The translations under genes and the position numbers were made by a program. Shown here one piece after another: positions 54,388-61,663 of a stretch of 64,000 nucleotides of DNA (position 1 is its first letter; the number at the start of each line of letters is the position of its first letter). The DNA lies in NCBI GenBank assembly GCA_964614655.1, contig CAZTPF010000005.1, positions 37,560 to 101,559 of the forward strand, written 5' to 3'. The notes under the pieces were generated by a model. It saw only the letters and a list, made by a program, of their open reading frames with translations, made no database searches and was not told the origin of the DNA. This stretch comes from Casp-actino8 sp964614655 (GTDB lineage: Bacteria > Actinomycetota > Acidimicrobiia > Acidimicrobiales > Ilumatobacteraceae).

Positions 54388-55301
54388 CGGCGTCTCTCGC
54401 ACCACTGCCGGTCGGTTCGATCGGTCGGGTGGCCTTTCTCGGAACCCCCGACACGTCGGCTCGAGTCCTCGCCGATCTCCTCGGCGCCGGTGTCGACGTG
54501 GCGCACGTGATCACGCGGGCCGACAAGAAACGAGGACGAGGTTCGACTCTGGTGCCGAGTCCGGTGAAGAGGGTCGCCACCGATCACGGGATTCCGGTGT
54601 CTCATCGAGTCGACGATCTTCTCGAACTCGATCCGCCGGTCGACCTCGGAGTCGTGGTCGCCTACGGCGCGCTCGTGAAGGAGCACGTTCTCGCGCGGAT
54701 CCCGATGGTCAACCTTCATTTTTCTCTGCTGCCCCGCTGGCGCGGTGCAGCACCGATCGAGCGATGCATCATGGCCGGCGACCTCGAGACCGGTGTGTGC
54801 CTCATGCACGTCGAGGTGGGTCTCGACACCGGTGGAGTGCTGGCGTGCGAACGAGTTGCGATCGACGAATCGGTGACGGCCGACGAACTGCGCGACGAGC
54901 TGTCCCGGATCGGAGGCCGACTGCTCGTCGCCGCCCTTCGGGACGGTCTCCCTCCGGTCGTTCCGCAGGCGGGGGAGCCCGTCTACGCCGAGAAGCTGAC
55001 GAACGAGGATCGACACGTCGTGTGGGGCGAACCGTCCGAGGTCACCAGGCGCCGGGTTCGAATCGGGGGTGCCTGGACCGAACTCGACGGAGCCCGAGTG
55101 CGGATCGGGTCGCTGCGGGCGACCGATGTGGCGTCGTCGAGGATGCCCGGGGAAGGCGCAGTCGAGGGCACTCGCCTCATGGTCGCCACCGCAGACTTCG
55201 ACGTCGAGGTGGTGGCCTTGCAGCCGGAGGGCAAAAAGATGATGTCGGCATCCGACTGGGTCAACGGACGTCGAGGTGTGCCGATCCGTTTCGAATCATG
55301 A
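54384..55301 (+). CDS. fmt: Methionyl-tRNA formyltransferase
   Basis: Formylates initiator Met-tRNA. The 305-residue protein has VAFLGTPDTSARVL, the active-site block NLHFSLLPRWRGAAP (Asn 110, His 112), and the second conserved region EVGLDTGGVLA, then a carboxy-terminal tRNA-binding domain (about 205-305). GTG overlaps def, stop overlaps rsmB. Confidence 0.96.
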   Translation: MTASLAPLPVGSIGRVAFLGTPDTSARVLADLLGAGVDVAHVITRADKKRGRGSTLVPSPVKRVATDHGIPVSHRVDDLLELDPPVDLGVVVAYGALVKEHVLARIPMVNLHFSLLPRWRGAAPIERCIMAGDLETGVCLMHVEVGLDTGGVLACERVAIDESVTADELRDELSRIGGRLLVAALRDGLPPVVPQAGEPVYAEKLTNEDRHVVWGEPSEVTRRRVRIGGAWTELDGARVRIGSLRATDVASSRMPGEGAVEGTRLMVATADFDVEVVALQPEGKKMMSASDWVNGRRGVPIRFES

Positions 55302-56449
55302 CGCCACCTCGAACCGTGACGTCGTCGGCCCGAGAACTGGCGATCGAGGCTCTCCGGCGGATCGAGGACGGTGGGGCCTACGCGAACCTGCTCGTGCCCC
55401 GACTTCTCGACATTTCGTCGTTGGAGCCGGCCGACCGCCGTTTCGTGACCGAGTTGGTGTACGGAACCACTCGACGTCGCCGAGCCTGCGACGCTCTGGT
55501 CGATCGATTCGTCTCGTCGCCACCTGACGCCGACACCCGACGAGTTCTGCGACTCGGTGCCTATCAGATCGTCTTCGGGGGAGTGGCCGCACATGCCGCG
55601 GTCTCCACCACGGTGTCCCTCGCTCCGCGCCGGACGCGCGGGTTCGTGAACGCCGTGCTGCGACGGGTGGCCACCACGCCGATGGTCTGGCCCGACGAAG
55701 CCACTCGACTCAGCTATCCCGATTGGATCGTGAGCACCTTCGAGCAAGAGTTCGGCGACGAGGCGACCGCATGCCTCGAACGAATGAACGAGCCGGCTCC
55801 GGTGAGCCGACGCCCCGACGGATACGTCCAAGATCTCGCGAGCCAATGGGTGGTCGACGCCGTCGGGGCCGAACGTGGAGAGGACGTTCTCGACACTTGT
55901 GCGGGACCAGGAGGAAAGGCGACTGCCCTTGCGTCCACCGGTGCTCACGTGGTCGGCGCCGACGCCAATTCCGCGCGAGCTGGTCTGGTGGCGCGCAATG
56001 CCTCGGCGTGTGGCGTCGACGTCGACGTGGTGGTGGCCGACGCTCGGCGTCCTCCGATGCCCGAGTCGTCTTTCGACCGTGTTCTCGTCGACGCGCCGTG
56101 TTCGGGGCTCGGTGCGCTGCGTCGTCGACCCGACGCGCGGTGGCGTATCGCCGAATCCGACGTCGACGATCTGGTTCGTCTGCAAGCCGAGATCCTCGAC
56201 GCGTCGGCACGACTCGTGAGACCCGGTGGCCTTCTCGTCTACAGCGTGTGCACAGTCACGGCGCGCGAGTCGATCGAACATCCGACCCCAGAAGGATTCG
56301 AGATCGTGGGTCGAGAAGGAGACCGCACGGGACGGGGAATCCCTCGACTTCGGGACGAATGGGACGAGTTCGGTCACGGTTTCCGTCTGGCCCCCCATCG
56401 CACCGACACCGACGGCATGGTTCTCGTCCGGTACCGTCGAACGTCATGA
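55298..56449 (+). CDS. rsmB: 16S rRNA (cytosine-5-)-methyltransferase RsmB
   Basis: Methylates a cytosine in 16S rRNA (C967 in E. coli). The 383-residue protein has a NusB-like RNA-binding domain (about 1-130) and a Rossmann methyltransferase domain with TCAGPGGKATALA, the DAPCSGLG motif (Cys 268) and the second catalytic cysteine 318 in YSVCT. The carboxy-terminal part is a little shorter than in E. coli (429 residues). ATG overlaps fmt, stop overlaps the mog ATG. Confidence 0.94.
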   Translation: MTPPRTVTSSARELAIEALRRIEDGGAYANLLVPRLLDISSLEPADRRFVTELVYGTTRRRRACDALVDRFVSSPPDADTRRVLRLGAYQIVFGGVAAHAAVSTTVSLAPRRTRGFVNAVLRRVATTPMVWPDEATRLSYPDWIVSTFEQEFGDEATACLERMNEPAPVSRRPDGYVQDLASQWVVDAVGAERGEDVLDTCAGPGGKATALASTGAHVVGADANSARAGLVARNASACGVDVDVVVADARRPPMPESSFDRVLVDAPCSGLGALRRRPDARWRIAESDVDDLVRLQAEILDASARLVRPGGLLVYSVCTVTARESIEHPTPEGFEIVGREGDRTGRGIPRLRDEWDEFGHGFRLAPHRTDTDGMVLVRYRRTS

Positions 56450-56943
56450 GTTCCGGAAACTCGGCTGATCGATTGGCGGCCAAGGTGCTCACGGTGAGCG
56501 ATGGCGTGGTTCACGGGACGCGCGAGGACCTCTCGGGAGTTGCACTGGCCGACGCACTCGAACGAGCCGGATTCGACGTGGTCGAGCGATCCCTCACCGC
56601 CGACGGTGCCGACGAGGTCGCCGCCGAACTACGTCGACTCACGACCGGTTTCGCCGGACTCGTCGTCACCACGGGCGGAACCGGCTTCGCTCCACGCGAC
56701 ATGACACCGGAGGGAACGCGTCGGGTCATCGAACGCGAAGCTCCGGGTCTCGCCGAGGCGATGCGCCTCGTGAATCCGCTCGGCCGGCTGTCGCGCGGTG
56801 TGGTGGGTGTCGTCGGGTCGTGCATCGTCTGCAACACTCCCGGTTCGCCGAAAGGCTGCGTCGAGCAGATCGAGGCGATCCTCGACGTTCTGCCCCACGC
56901 ATTGCGGCTCCTCGCCGAAACCCCCACGTCCCACGGCAACTGA
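56446..56943 (+). CDS. Molybdenum cofactor biosynthesis protein (MogA/MoaB family)
   Basis: A 165-residue protein that would adenylylate molybdopterin before metal insertion. It has VLTVSDGVVHGTREDLSGVALADAL, the nucleotide loop VVTTGGTGFAPRDMTPEGTRRV and PGSPKGCVEQIEAIL, all diagnostic. MogA and MoaB differ little and cannot be separated here. It overlaps rsmB (ATGA), so it is co-translated although functionally unrelated; no other molybdenum cofactor gene is nearby. Confidence 0.9.
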   Translation: MSSGNSADRLAAKVLTVSDGVVHGTREDLSGVALADALERAGFDVVERSLTADGADEVAAELRRLTTGFAGLVVTTGGTGFAPRDMTPEGTRRVIEREAPGLAEAMRLVNPLGRLSRGVVGVVGSCIVCNTPGSPKGCVEQIEAILDVLPHALRLLAETPTSHGN

Positions 56944-56949
56944 CGCCGG

Positions 56950-56955
56950 TAACGT
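56950..56955 (+). promoter_or_regulatory. -10 element (TAACGT) for hisG
   Basis: TAACGT ends seven bases before the GTG at 56963. It overlaps the in-frame GTG at 56954, which therefore cannot be the start of a transcript from this promoter. Confidence 0.5.
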
Positions 56956-56962
56956 GACGGGC

Positions 56963-57835
56963 GTGTTGCGCCTCGTCGTGCCCAAAGGATCTCTGGAGAA
57001 GGCCACCTTCGACTTGTTCGAAGCGGCCGATCTCCCGATCCGCCGTTCGTCGAGCGTCGACTACAAGGCGTCGATCGACGACCCGCGCATCTCCGAGGTT
57101 CGCATCCTTCGCCCGCAAGAGATTCCTGAGTACGTGGCCGAGGGATTGTTCGATCTCGGCATCACCGGGCGTGACTGGGTCGAGGAAACCGAGAGCGACG
57201 TCGAGAGCCTCGGCGAACTCCGTTACTCCAAGGCCACGAGCGATCCGGTCAAGGTCGTGGTGGCCGTCGCCGGCGACAGCCCGGCGCAGTCGGTCGCCGA
57301 CCTTCCGCAAGGTGTGCGCGTGAGCACCGAATACCCCGGTCTCACCCGCCGTTTCTTCGCCGAGCGTGGCATCGACGCCGATGTCCGTCTGTCGTACGGC
57401 GCGTCGGAAGCCAAGATCCCCGACATCGCCGACTGCATCGTCGACATCACCGAGACCGGTCGAGCGTTGCGGGCCGCCGGGTTGCGGGTGATCGATACGA
57501 TGCTCGTCAGCTACACCGAGATGATCGCCCATCGTCCGTCGTTCGCCGATCCCGACAAACGTCATGCGATGAATCAACTCATGACACTTCTCCTCGGAAC
57601 CCTCGACGCTCGGGGCAAAGTGCTCGTCAAGTTGAACGTGGGTGCCGACGATCTGGCCAAGGTTCTCGACGTGCTGCCGTCGGCCAAGTCGCCCACCATC
57701 AGCGAACTCGCCGGGGGAGGATTCGCCGTCGAATCGGTGGTCGAGAAGCGGTCGATCAACACCCTCATCCCGGCGCTCAAAGACGCCGGTGCGTCCGATC
57801 TGCTCGAACTTCCGATCTCCAAGATCGTCGCCTGA
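56963..57835 (+). CDS. hisG: ATP phosphoribosyltransferase, long form
   Basis: First step of histidine synthesis, inhibited by histidine. The 290-residue protein has LVVPKGSLEKATFDLFEAA, DLGITGRDWVEE and a PRPP-site region VDITETGRALRAAGLRVID, followed by a carboxy-terminal regulatory domain (about 215-290), which marks the long homohexameric form that needs no HisZ. Other his genes are not in the window. The GTG at 56963 is chosen from the -10 spacing; GTG 56954 is the alternative. Confidence 0.95.
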   Translation: MLRLVVPKGSLEKATFDLFEAADLPIRRSSSVDYKASIDDPRISEVRILRPQEIPEYVAEGLFDLGITGRDWVEETESDVESLGELRYSKATSDPVKVVVAVAGDSPAQSVADLPQGVRVSTEYPGLTRRFFAERGIDADVRLSYGASEAKIPDIADCIVDITETGRALRAAGLRVIDTMLVSYTEMIAHRPSFADPDKRHAMNQLMTLLLGTLDARGKVLVKLNVGADDLAKVLDVLPSAKSPTISELAGGGFAVESVVEKRSINTLIPALKDAGASDLLELPISKIVA

Positions 57836-57845
57836 TCGGACTGTC

Positions 57846-58055
57846 GTGTCGACTCCTCCTGTTCGGGCCACGGTGGTCTCGTTCGACGAACACGTCGGTC
57901 TCGGAGTCGCGCGCTTGGAGGACGGCCAGGAGGTTCCGTTCCACTGTGCCGAGATCGCCGATGGCACACGGCGCATCGAGGTGGGGAGCCCCGTGACCTG
58001 TGAGGTGCGCCCGAAGTTCGGCCGACTCGAAGCCTTCGGGCTGGTCAGCCTGTGA
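57846..58055 (+). CDS. Small cold-shock-domain-like protein
   Basis: A 69-residue protein whose strands ATVVSFDEHVGLGVARLEDGQEVPFHCAEI and CEVRPKFGRLEAFGL resemble a cold-shock (OB-fold) domain, but with the RNP1 motif changed (HVGLGVARL instead of KGFGFI). It may bind nucleic acid or protein. GTG start 10 nt after hisG. Its last three codons and stop lie in the first unit of the 23-bp tandem repeat. Confidence 0.6.
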   Translation: MSTPPVRATVVSFDEHVGLGVARLEDGQEVPFHCAEIADGTRRIEVGSPVTCEVRPKFGRLEAFGLVSL

Positions 58056-58119
58056 CGCTGGGGCTTGTCAGCCTGTGACGCTGGGGCTTGTCAGCCTGTG
58101 ACGCTGGGGCTTGTCAGCC
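58044..58119. repeat. 23-bp tandem repeat, three copies plus 7 bp
   Basis: Units at 58044-58066, 58067-58089 and 58090-58112 are identical (GTCAGCCTGTGACGCTGG followed by GGCTT), then GTCAGCC. Each unit carries TGA in the frame of the upstream gene and, on the minus strand, the end of the downstream gene. It sits between convergent genes. Confidence 0.95.
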
Positions 58120-58437
58120 CTTGATCTGGACGAAGGCGAGGCGGATGTTCGACAGTGCGTCGGCCAGGACGGCGTGGTCGGGGCCGAGACGTTCGCCGAG
58201 GCCTTCCACCAGGCAGGCCAAGGCGTCGATCGAGACCGCGGCTTGGTCGAGGTTGGCCGGGGCCGACGACAAATGGATGGCGGCCAATTCGTAGAGACCC
58301 ATCGCGTGATTGACGATCACGACCTCGGCCGGAACTTCAGCCAGTCGCTGGCGAGCCTCGGCCAAGGCCTCCAAAGAAGCATCCATCGTCTCGTCGATCG
58401 AGCCGTCGGTGCTTCCGTCGAAATCCTGGTCTGTCAT
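58114..58437 (-). CDS. DUF1844-like small protein
   Basis: A 107-residue acidic, mainly helical protein. The segment MGLYELAAIHLSSAPANLDQAAVSIDALACLVEGL, followed by LADALSNIRLAFVQ, matches my memory of the DUF1844 family, found near infC in actinomycetes and in other phyla. Function unknown. ATG preceded by GAGGA 6 nt upstream. Its stop lies at the edge of the tandem repeat. Confidence 0.75.
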   Translation of the reverse strand: MTDQDFDGSTDGSIDETMDASLEALAEARQRLAEVPAEVVIVNHAMGLYELAAIHLSSAPANLDQAAVSIDALACLVEGLGERLGPDHAVLADALSNIRLAFVQIKG

Positions 58438-58460
58438 GGGTTTTCCTCGTCGATCCGGTT

Positions 58461-58466
58461 ACCCTA
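58461..58466 (-). promoter_or_regulatory. -10 element (TAGGGT) for the DUF1844-like gene
   Basis: On the minus strand TAGGGT lies 23 nt before the ATG at 58437, giving a short leader containing GAGGA. Confidence 0.4.
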
Positions 58467-58483
58467 CAAGCCGACAATCGATG

Positions 58484-58504
58484 AAAAGTGGGGTTCGCCC
58501 CCAC
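58484..58504 (-). terminator. Hairpin with T run on the minus strand in the infC upstream region
   Basis: On the minus strand GTGGGG and CCCCAC (58499-58504 and 58488-58493) form a 6-bp GC stem around a 5-base loop, followed by TTTT (58487-58484). It lies upstream of the DUF1844-like promoter, so it could stop leftward transcripts arising from the infC leader, or act as an attenuator. Confidence 0.4.
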
Positions 58505-58630
58505 CTGGCCACTCTCGAGTGCGCTCAGGTCCTTCGAGTCAGGCGCTCTGGCGGCTGCCCCGGATCGGCTTTTCGTCTGCACGTATCCGATCACCATGGG
58601 AGGTAGCCCATTGCACAGGAGTGAACAGCC

Positions 58631-59248
58631 ATAGCACCGCCGCAGAACGAGCCCCGCTACAACGAGCGCATCCGTGCGCGTGAAGTGAGGGTCATCGGCC
58701 CCGACGGTTCCCAGCTCGGCATCAAGCCTCTTCCCGAGGCGCAGTCGCTGGCGCGTGAACTCGATCTCGATCTGGTCGAGGTCGCTCCGCTCGCCACACC
58801 GCCGGTCTGTCGAATCATGGACTACGGCAAATTCCGCTACGAGGAATCCCAGCGTCAACGCGAAGCCCGCAAGAAGACCTCTCACGTCACGGTCAAGGAA
58901 GTGAAGTTCCGGCCCAAGATCGGCAAGGGAGACTTCGACACCAAGGTTCGCCACGTGCAGGAATTCCTGGAGGGTGGACACAAGGTGAAGGTCACCTTGC
59001 AGTTCCGTGGACGCGAAATGGCTCACCCCGAACTCGGCAGCAAAATTCTCGACGGAGTCATCGAACAAGTCGGCGAAATCGCCAAGGTCGAGACTCAAGC
59101 CCGACTCGAAGGTCGCAACATGACCCTCGTACTCGTGCCCGAGAAGAAGGCCAAGAAGAACTCCTCCGGATCGTCCAACAACTCGAAAGCCGAGGCGCCC
59201 GTCGCCGAGGCCTCCGACACCTCGGCTCCCACCGGAACCGAGAACTGA
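58631..59248 (+). CDS. infC: Translation initiation factor IF-3, ATA start
   Basis: Binds the 30S subunit and enforces correct start-codon choice. From the ATA at 58631 the protein is 205 residues: amino-terminal domain (NERIRAREVRVIGPDGSQLGI), linker helix (YEESQRQREARKKTSHVTVKEVKFRPKIGKGDFDTKVRHVQEFL) and carboxy-terminal domain, then a Ser/Ala-rich tail. A stop codon lies three codons before the ATA and no ATG, GTG or TTG occurs until 58685, which would delete conserved residues. AGGAG lies 9 nt before the ATA. Rare AUA/AUU/AUC starts are known for infC and allow IF-3 to limit its own synthesis. Confidence 0.92.
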   Translation: MAPPQNEPRYNERIRAREVRVIGPDGSQLGIKPLPEAQSLARELDLDLVEVAPLATPPVCRIMDYGKFRYEESQRQREARKKTSHVTVKEVKFRPKIGKGDFDTKVRHVQEFLEGGHKVKVTLQFRGREMAHPELGSKILDGVIEQVGEIAKVETQARLEGRNMTLVLVPEKKAKKNSSGSSNNSKAEAPVAEASDTSAPTGTEN

Positions 59249-59264
59249 CAGAAAGAAGCCCGAC

Positions 59265-59462
59265 ATGCCCAAGATGAAGACGAGCAAGACCACCGCCAAG
59301 CGTTTCCGCAAGACCGGAACCGGCAAGCTCCGTCGTCTGCAGCAGAACCGCCAGCACCTCTTCGAGAAGAAGCCGTCCACGCGGACGCGCCGTCTCGACG
59401 GTTTGGTCGACGTCCACCCCGGTGACGAAAAGAAGATCAAGCGTCTCCTTGCCGAGCGCTGA
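59265..59462 (+). CDS. rpmI: 50S ribosomal protein L35
   Basis: The 65-residue protein MPKMKTSKTTAKRFRKTG... is typical L35. It follows infC by 16 nt with AGAAAG before the ATG and precedes rplT, the usual infC-rpmI-rplT operon. Confidence 0.98.
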   Translation: MPKMKTSKTTAKRFRKTGTGKLRRLQQNRQHLFEKKPSTRTRRLDGLVDVHPGDEKKIKRLLAER

Positions 59463-59487
59463 TCCGTCTCGTCCACCCGTTCCCCAT

Positions 59488-59518
59488 CACGTAGTTCCGA
59501 GCAACACGTAGTTCCGAG
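59488..59518 (+). repeat. 14-bp direct repeat before rplT
   Basis: CACGTAGTTCCGAG occurs at 59488-59501 and 59505-59518, separated by three bases, in the 70-bp gap between rpmI and rplT just before the AAGGAG ribosome site. Confidence 0.85.
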
Positions 59519-59532
59519 AAAGGAGAGTTCCC

Positions 59533-59889
59533 ATGGCCAGAGTGAAGCGAGCCGTCGGAGCCAAGAAGAAGCGTCGCCAGGTCCTGGAGCGCGCCAAGGG
59601 TTATTACGGCAACAAGAGCCGTTCGGTGCGCGCCGCCAACGAGCAGGTGATGCGCAGTGGTCAGTACGCGTTCCGTGACCGGCGCGCGAAGAAGGGCGAG
59701 TTCCGTCGCCTTTGGATCCAGCGCATCAACGCCGCCTGTCGTCAGAACGACATGAGCTACAGCCGATTCATCGCCGGATTGAACGCCGCCGGGATCGAAG
59801 TCGACCGCAAGATCCTCGCCGATCTCGCCGTGACCGATCCGGCCGCTTTTTCCAAGCTGGTGTCGGCGGCCAAGGCCGCGCTGGGCTGA
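59533..59889 (+). CDS. rplT: 50S ribosomal protein L20
   Basis: The 118-residue protein with KRAVGAKKKRRQVLERAKGYYGNKS and RDRRAKKGEFRRLWIQRINAACR is a standard L20, needed early in 50S assembly and often a repressor of its own operon. AAGGAG lies 8 nt before the ATG. Confidence 0.98.
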   Translation: MARVKRAVGAKKKRRQVLERAKGYYGNKSRSVRAANEQVMRSGQYAFRDRRAKKGEFRRLWIQRINAACRQNDMSYSRFIAGLNAAGIEVDRKILADLAVTDPAAFSKLVSAAKAALG

Positions 59890-59899
59890 CGGAGCCTGC

Positions 59900-60664
59900 G
59901 TGGGACTCGGTCTCACCAATCAACACGTCCGACGACTGCGGCGCCTCCTGGGGCGCCGCAGTGCGCGTCGTGACGAAGGCGTTCTGATCGTCGAAGGAGC
60001 GGTTCTGGTACGCGAGGCGGTGGCTGCCGGATGTCGGGTCGAGTGCCAGTTCGTCGCCCCGGGCGTCGAGGCAGTCGACGGCGCCGGTGTCGTGTACGAA
60101 CTCGATCCAGGCGTGATCGACAAGGTGACCGACACCGAAACGCCACCTGGCATCGTCGCCATCGTCGAACATCGACTGGGCTCGATCGACGATCTCCGGT
60201 CGACCTCGTTCGTGTTGGTGGCCGACTCGGTCGCCGACCCGGGCAATCTCGGCACTCTCGTTCGATCGGCTGAAGCGGCAGGTGTCGACGCCGTGGTGCT
60301 CACGAGCGGCACGGTCGATGTCTCGAGTCCCAAGACGGTGCGTGCCTCGGCCGGTGCCGTGTTCCACGTGCCGATCGTCGAAGTCGGAACACTGGCCGAT
60401 GTGCGGAGAGCCGGATTCACGGTCTACGGGACCTCGTCGCACCGAGGGATCGACCACCGCCGTGTCGACTACGACGAGCGCGTGGCGATCGTGATCGGCA
60501 ACGAGGCGCACGGCATCGACGACGACGCGTCGATCGACGAGTGGATCACCATCGAGCACGTCGGCCGTTCCGAATCGCTGAACGCCGCCATGGCCGGAAC
60601 TCTGGTCGCCTTCGAAGTGGCTCGTCATCGTCGCGGCGCCTCCGGTACCGTGACCCCGTCATGA
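59900..60664 (+). CDS. SpoU-family rRNA 2'-O-methyltransferase
   Basis: A 254-residue TrmH/RlmB-type enzyme with a deep-knot SAM site. Motif 1 is NLGTLVRSAEAAGV, motif 2 is IGNEAHGI, and motif 3 is SLNAAMAGTLVAFE. An amino-terminal L30e-like substrate-binding domain (about 1-90) is present. It is in the usual place between rplT and pheS, where relatives modify 23S rRNA or confer resistance (TsnR-like); the site is unknown. GTG start with GGAG upstream; stop overlaps pheS. Confidence 0.92.
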   Translation: MGLGLTNQHVRRLRRLLGRRSARRDEGVLIVEGAVLVREAVAAGCRVECQFVAPGVEAVDGAGVVYELDPGVIDKVTDTETPPGIVAIVEHRLGSIDDLRSTSFVLVADSVADPGNLGTLVRSAEAAGVDAVVLTSGTVDVSSPKTVRASAGAVFHVPIVEVGTLADVRRAGFTVYGTSSHRGIDHRRVDYDERVAIVIGNEAHGIDDDASIDEWITIEHVGRSESLNAAMAGTLVAFEVARHRRGASGTVTPS

Positions 60665-61662
60665 TCGCCGACATCACCACCGCCCGCGACGAAGCGCTGT
60701 CACGTGTCGCTTCGGCGTCCTCGGTCGACGAGGTCGCTCGGCTCGACGCCGAACTGCTCGGCAAGAAGGGCGCTTTGGCCGGTTTGAAGGCCGGTCTCGG
60801 CAAGTTGGCCACCGTCGACGAGAAGAAGGCGGCCGGTGCGGCCGTCAACGAGGCGATGACGGCAGTGGAAGCCGCTCTGGCCGAGCGTCGCCGAGATCTC
60901 GGACGTGCCGAACGCGAGATTCAGCTCGCTGCCGAAGCGCTCGACCTCACCGAGTACATCGCAGCACCTCGGCGCGGTCGAGCTCACATCGTCACCCAGG
61001 CCTGGGAGCGTCTCGAAGACGTGTTCGTGGGCCTCGGATTCCAGGTTGCCGAAGGCCCGGAGGTCGAGACCGACTGGTACAACTTCGAAGCCCTCAACAT
61101 GCCGCCGTCACATCCGGCGCGCAGTATGCACGACACGTTCTACGTCGACCACGGCGCCCCGGGCAGCACGGTGTTGCGAACGCACACGTCGCCGGTGCAG
61201 ATCCGCGTGATGCAACTGGTGCAACCACCGATCTACATGGTGATGCCCGGTCGTGTGTTCCGCAACGAGACCACCGATGCCACGCACCTGGCGGTCTTCC
61301 ATCAGATCGAGGGTCTGGTGATCGATCGCGGCATCACGCTCGCCGATCTGGCCGGCACCATCGACGCGTTCACCAAGGCGTTCTTCGGAACCGACTTCGG
61401 AAGTCGTCTGCGCCCCTCGTACTTTCCGTTCACCGAACCGTCGGCCGAATTCGACATCCGGACGCCGAAGGGCGACTGGCTCGAATTGGGTGGTTGCGGC
61501 ATGGTGCACCCCAACGTGCTGAGCGCCGGGGGACTCGATCCCGAGGAATGGAGCGGTTTCGCCTTCGGCTTCGGAATCGACCGCATGGCCAAGGAGCGTC
61601 ACGGGGTGGGCGACGTCCGCGAGATGTACACCAACGACATCCGGTTCATCGAGCAGTTCTGA
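60661..61662 (+). CDS. pheS: Phenylalanyl-tRNA synthetase, alpha subunit
   Basis: Catalytic subunit of the PheS2-PheT2 enzyme. The 333-residue class II synthetase has an amino-terminal coiled coil (1-90), motif 2 in RVFRNETTDATHLAVFHQIEGLV, the phenylalanine site PSAEFDI and motif 3 in FAFGFGIDRMA. ATG overlaps the methyltransferase stop (ATGA); followed one base later by pheT. Confidence 0.97.
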   Translation: MIADITTARDEALSRVASASSVDEVARLDAELLGKKGALAGLKAGLGKLATVDEKKAAGAAVNEAMTAVEAALAERRRDLGRAEREIQLAAEALDLTEYIAAPRRGRAHIVTQAWERLEDVFVGLGFQVAEGPEVETDWYNFEALNMPPSHPARSMHDTFYVDHGAPGSTVLRTHTSPVQIRVMQLVQPPIYMVMPGRVFRNETTDATHLAVFHQIEGLVIDRGITLADLAGTIDAFTKAFFGTDFGSRLRPSYFPFTEPSAEFDIRTPKGDWLELGGCGMVHPNVLSAGGLDPEEWSGFAFGFGIDRMAKERHGVGDVREMYTNDIRFIEQF

Positions 61663-61663
61663 C

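Noticed and set aside
58044..58119. CRISPR array.
   Set aside because: The 23-bp units are directly adjacent with no spacers and no cas genes nearby.
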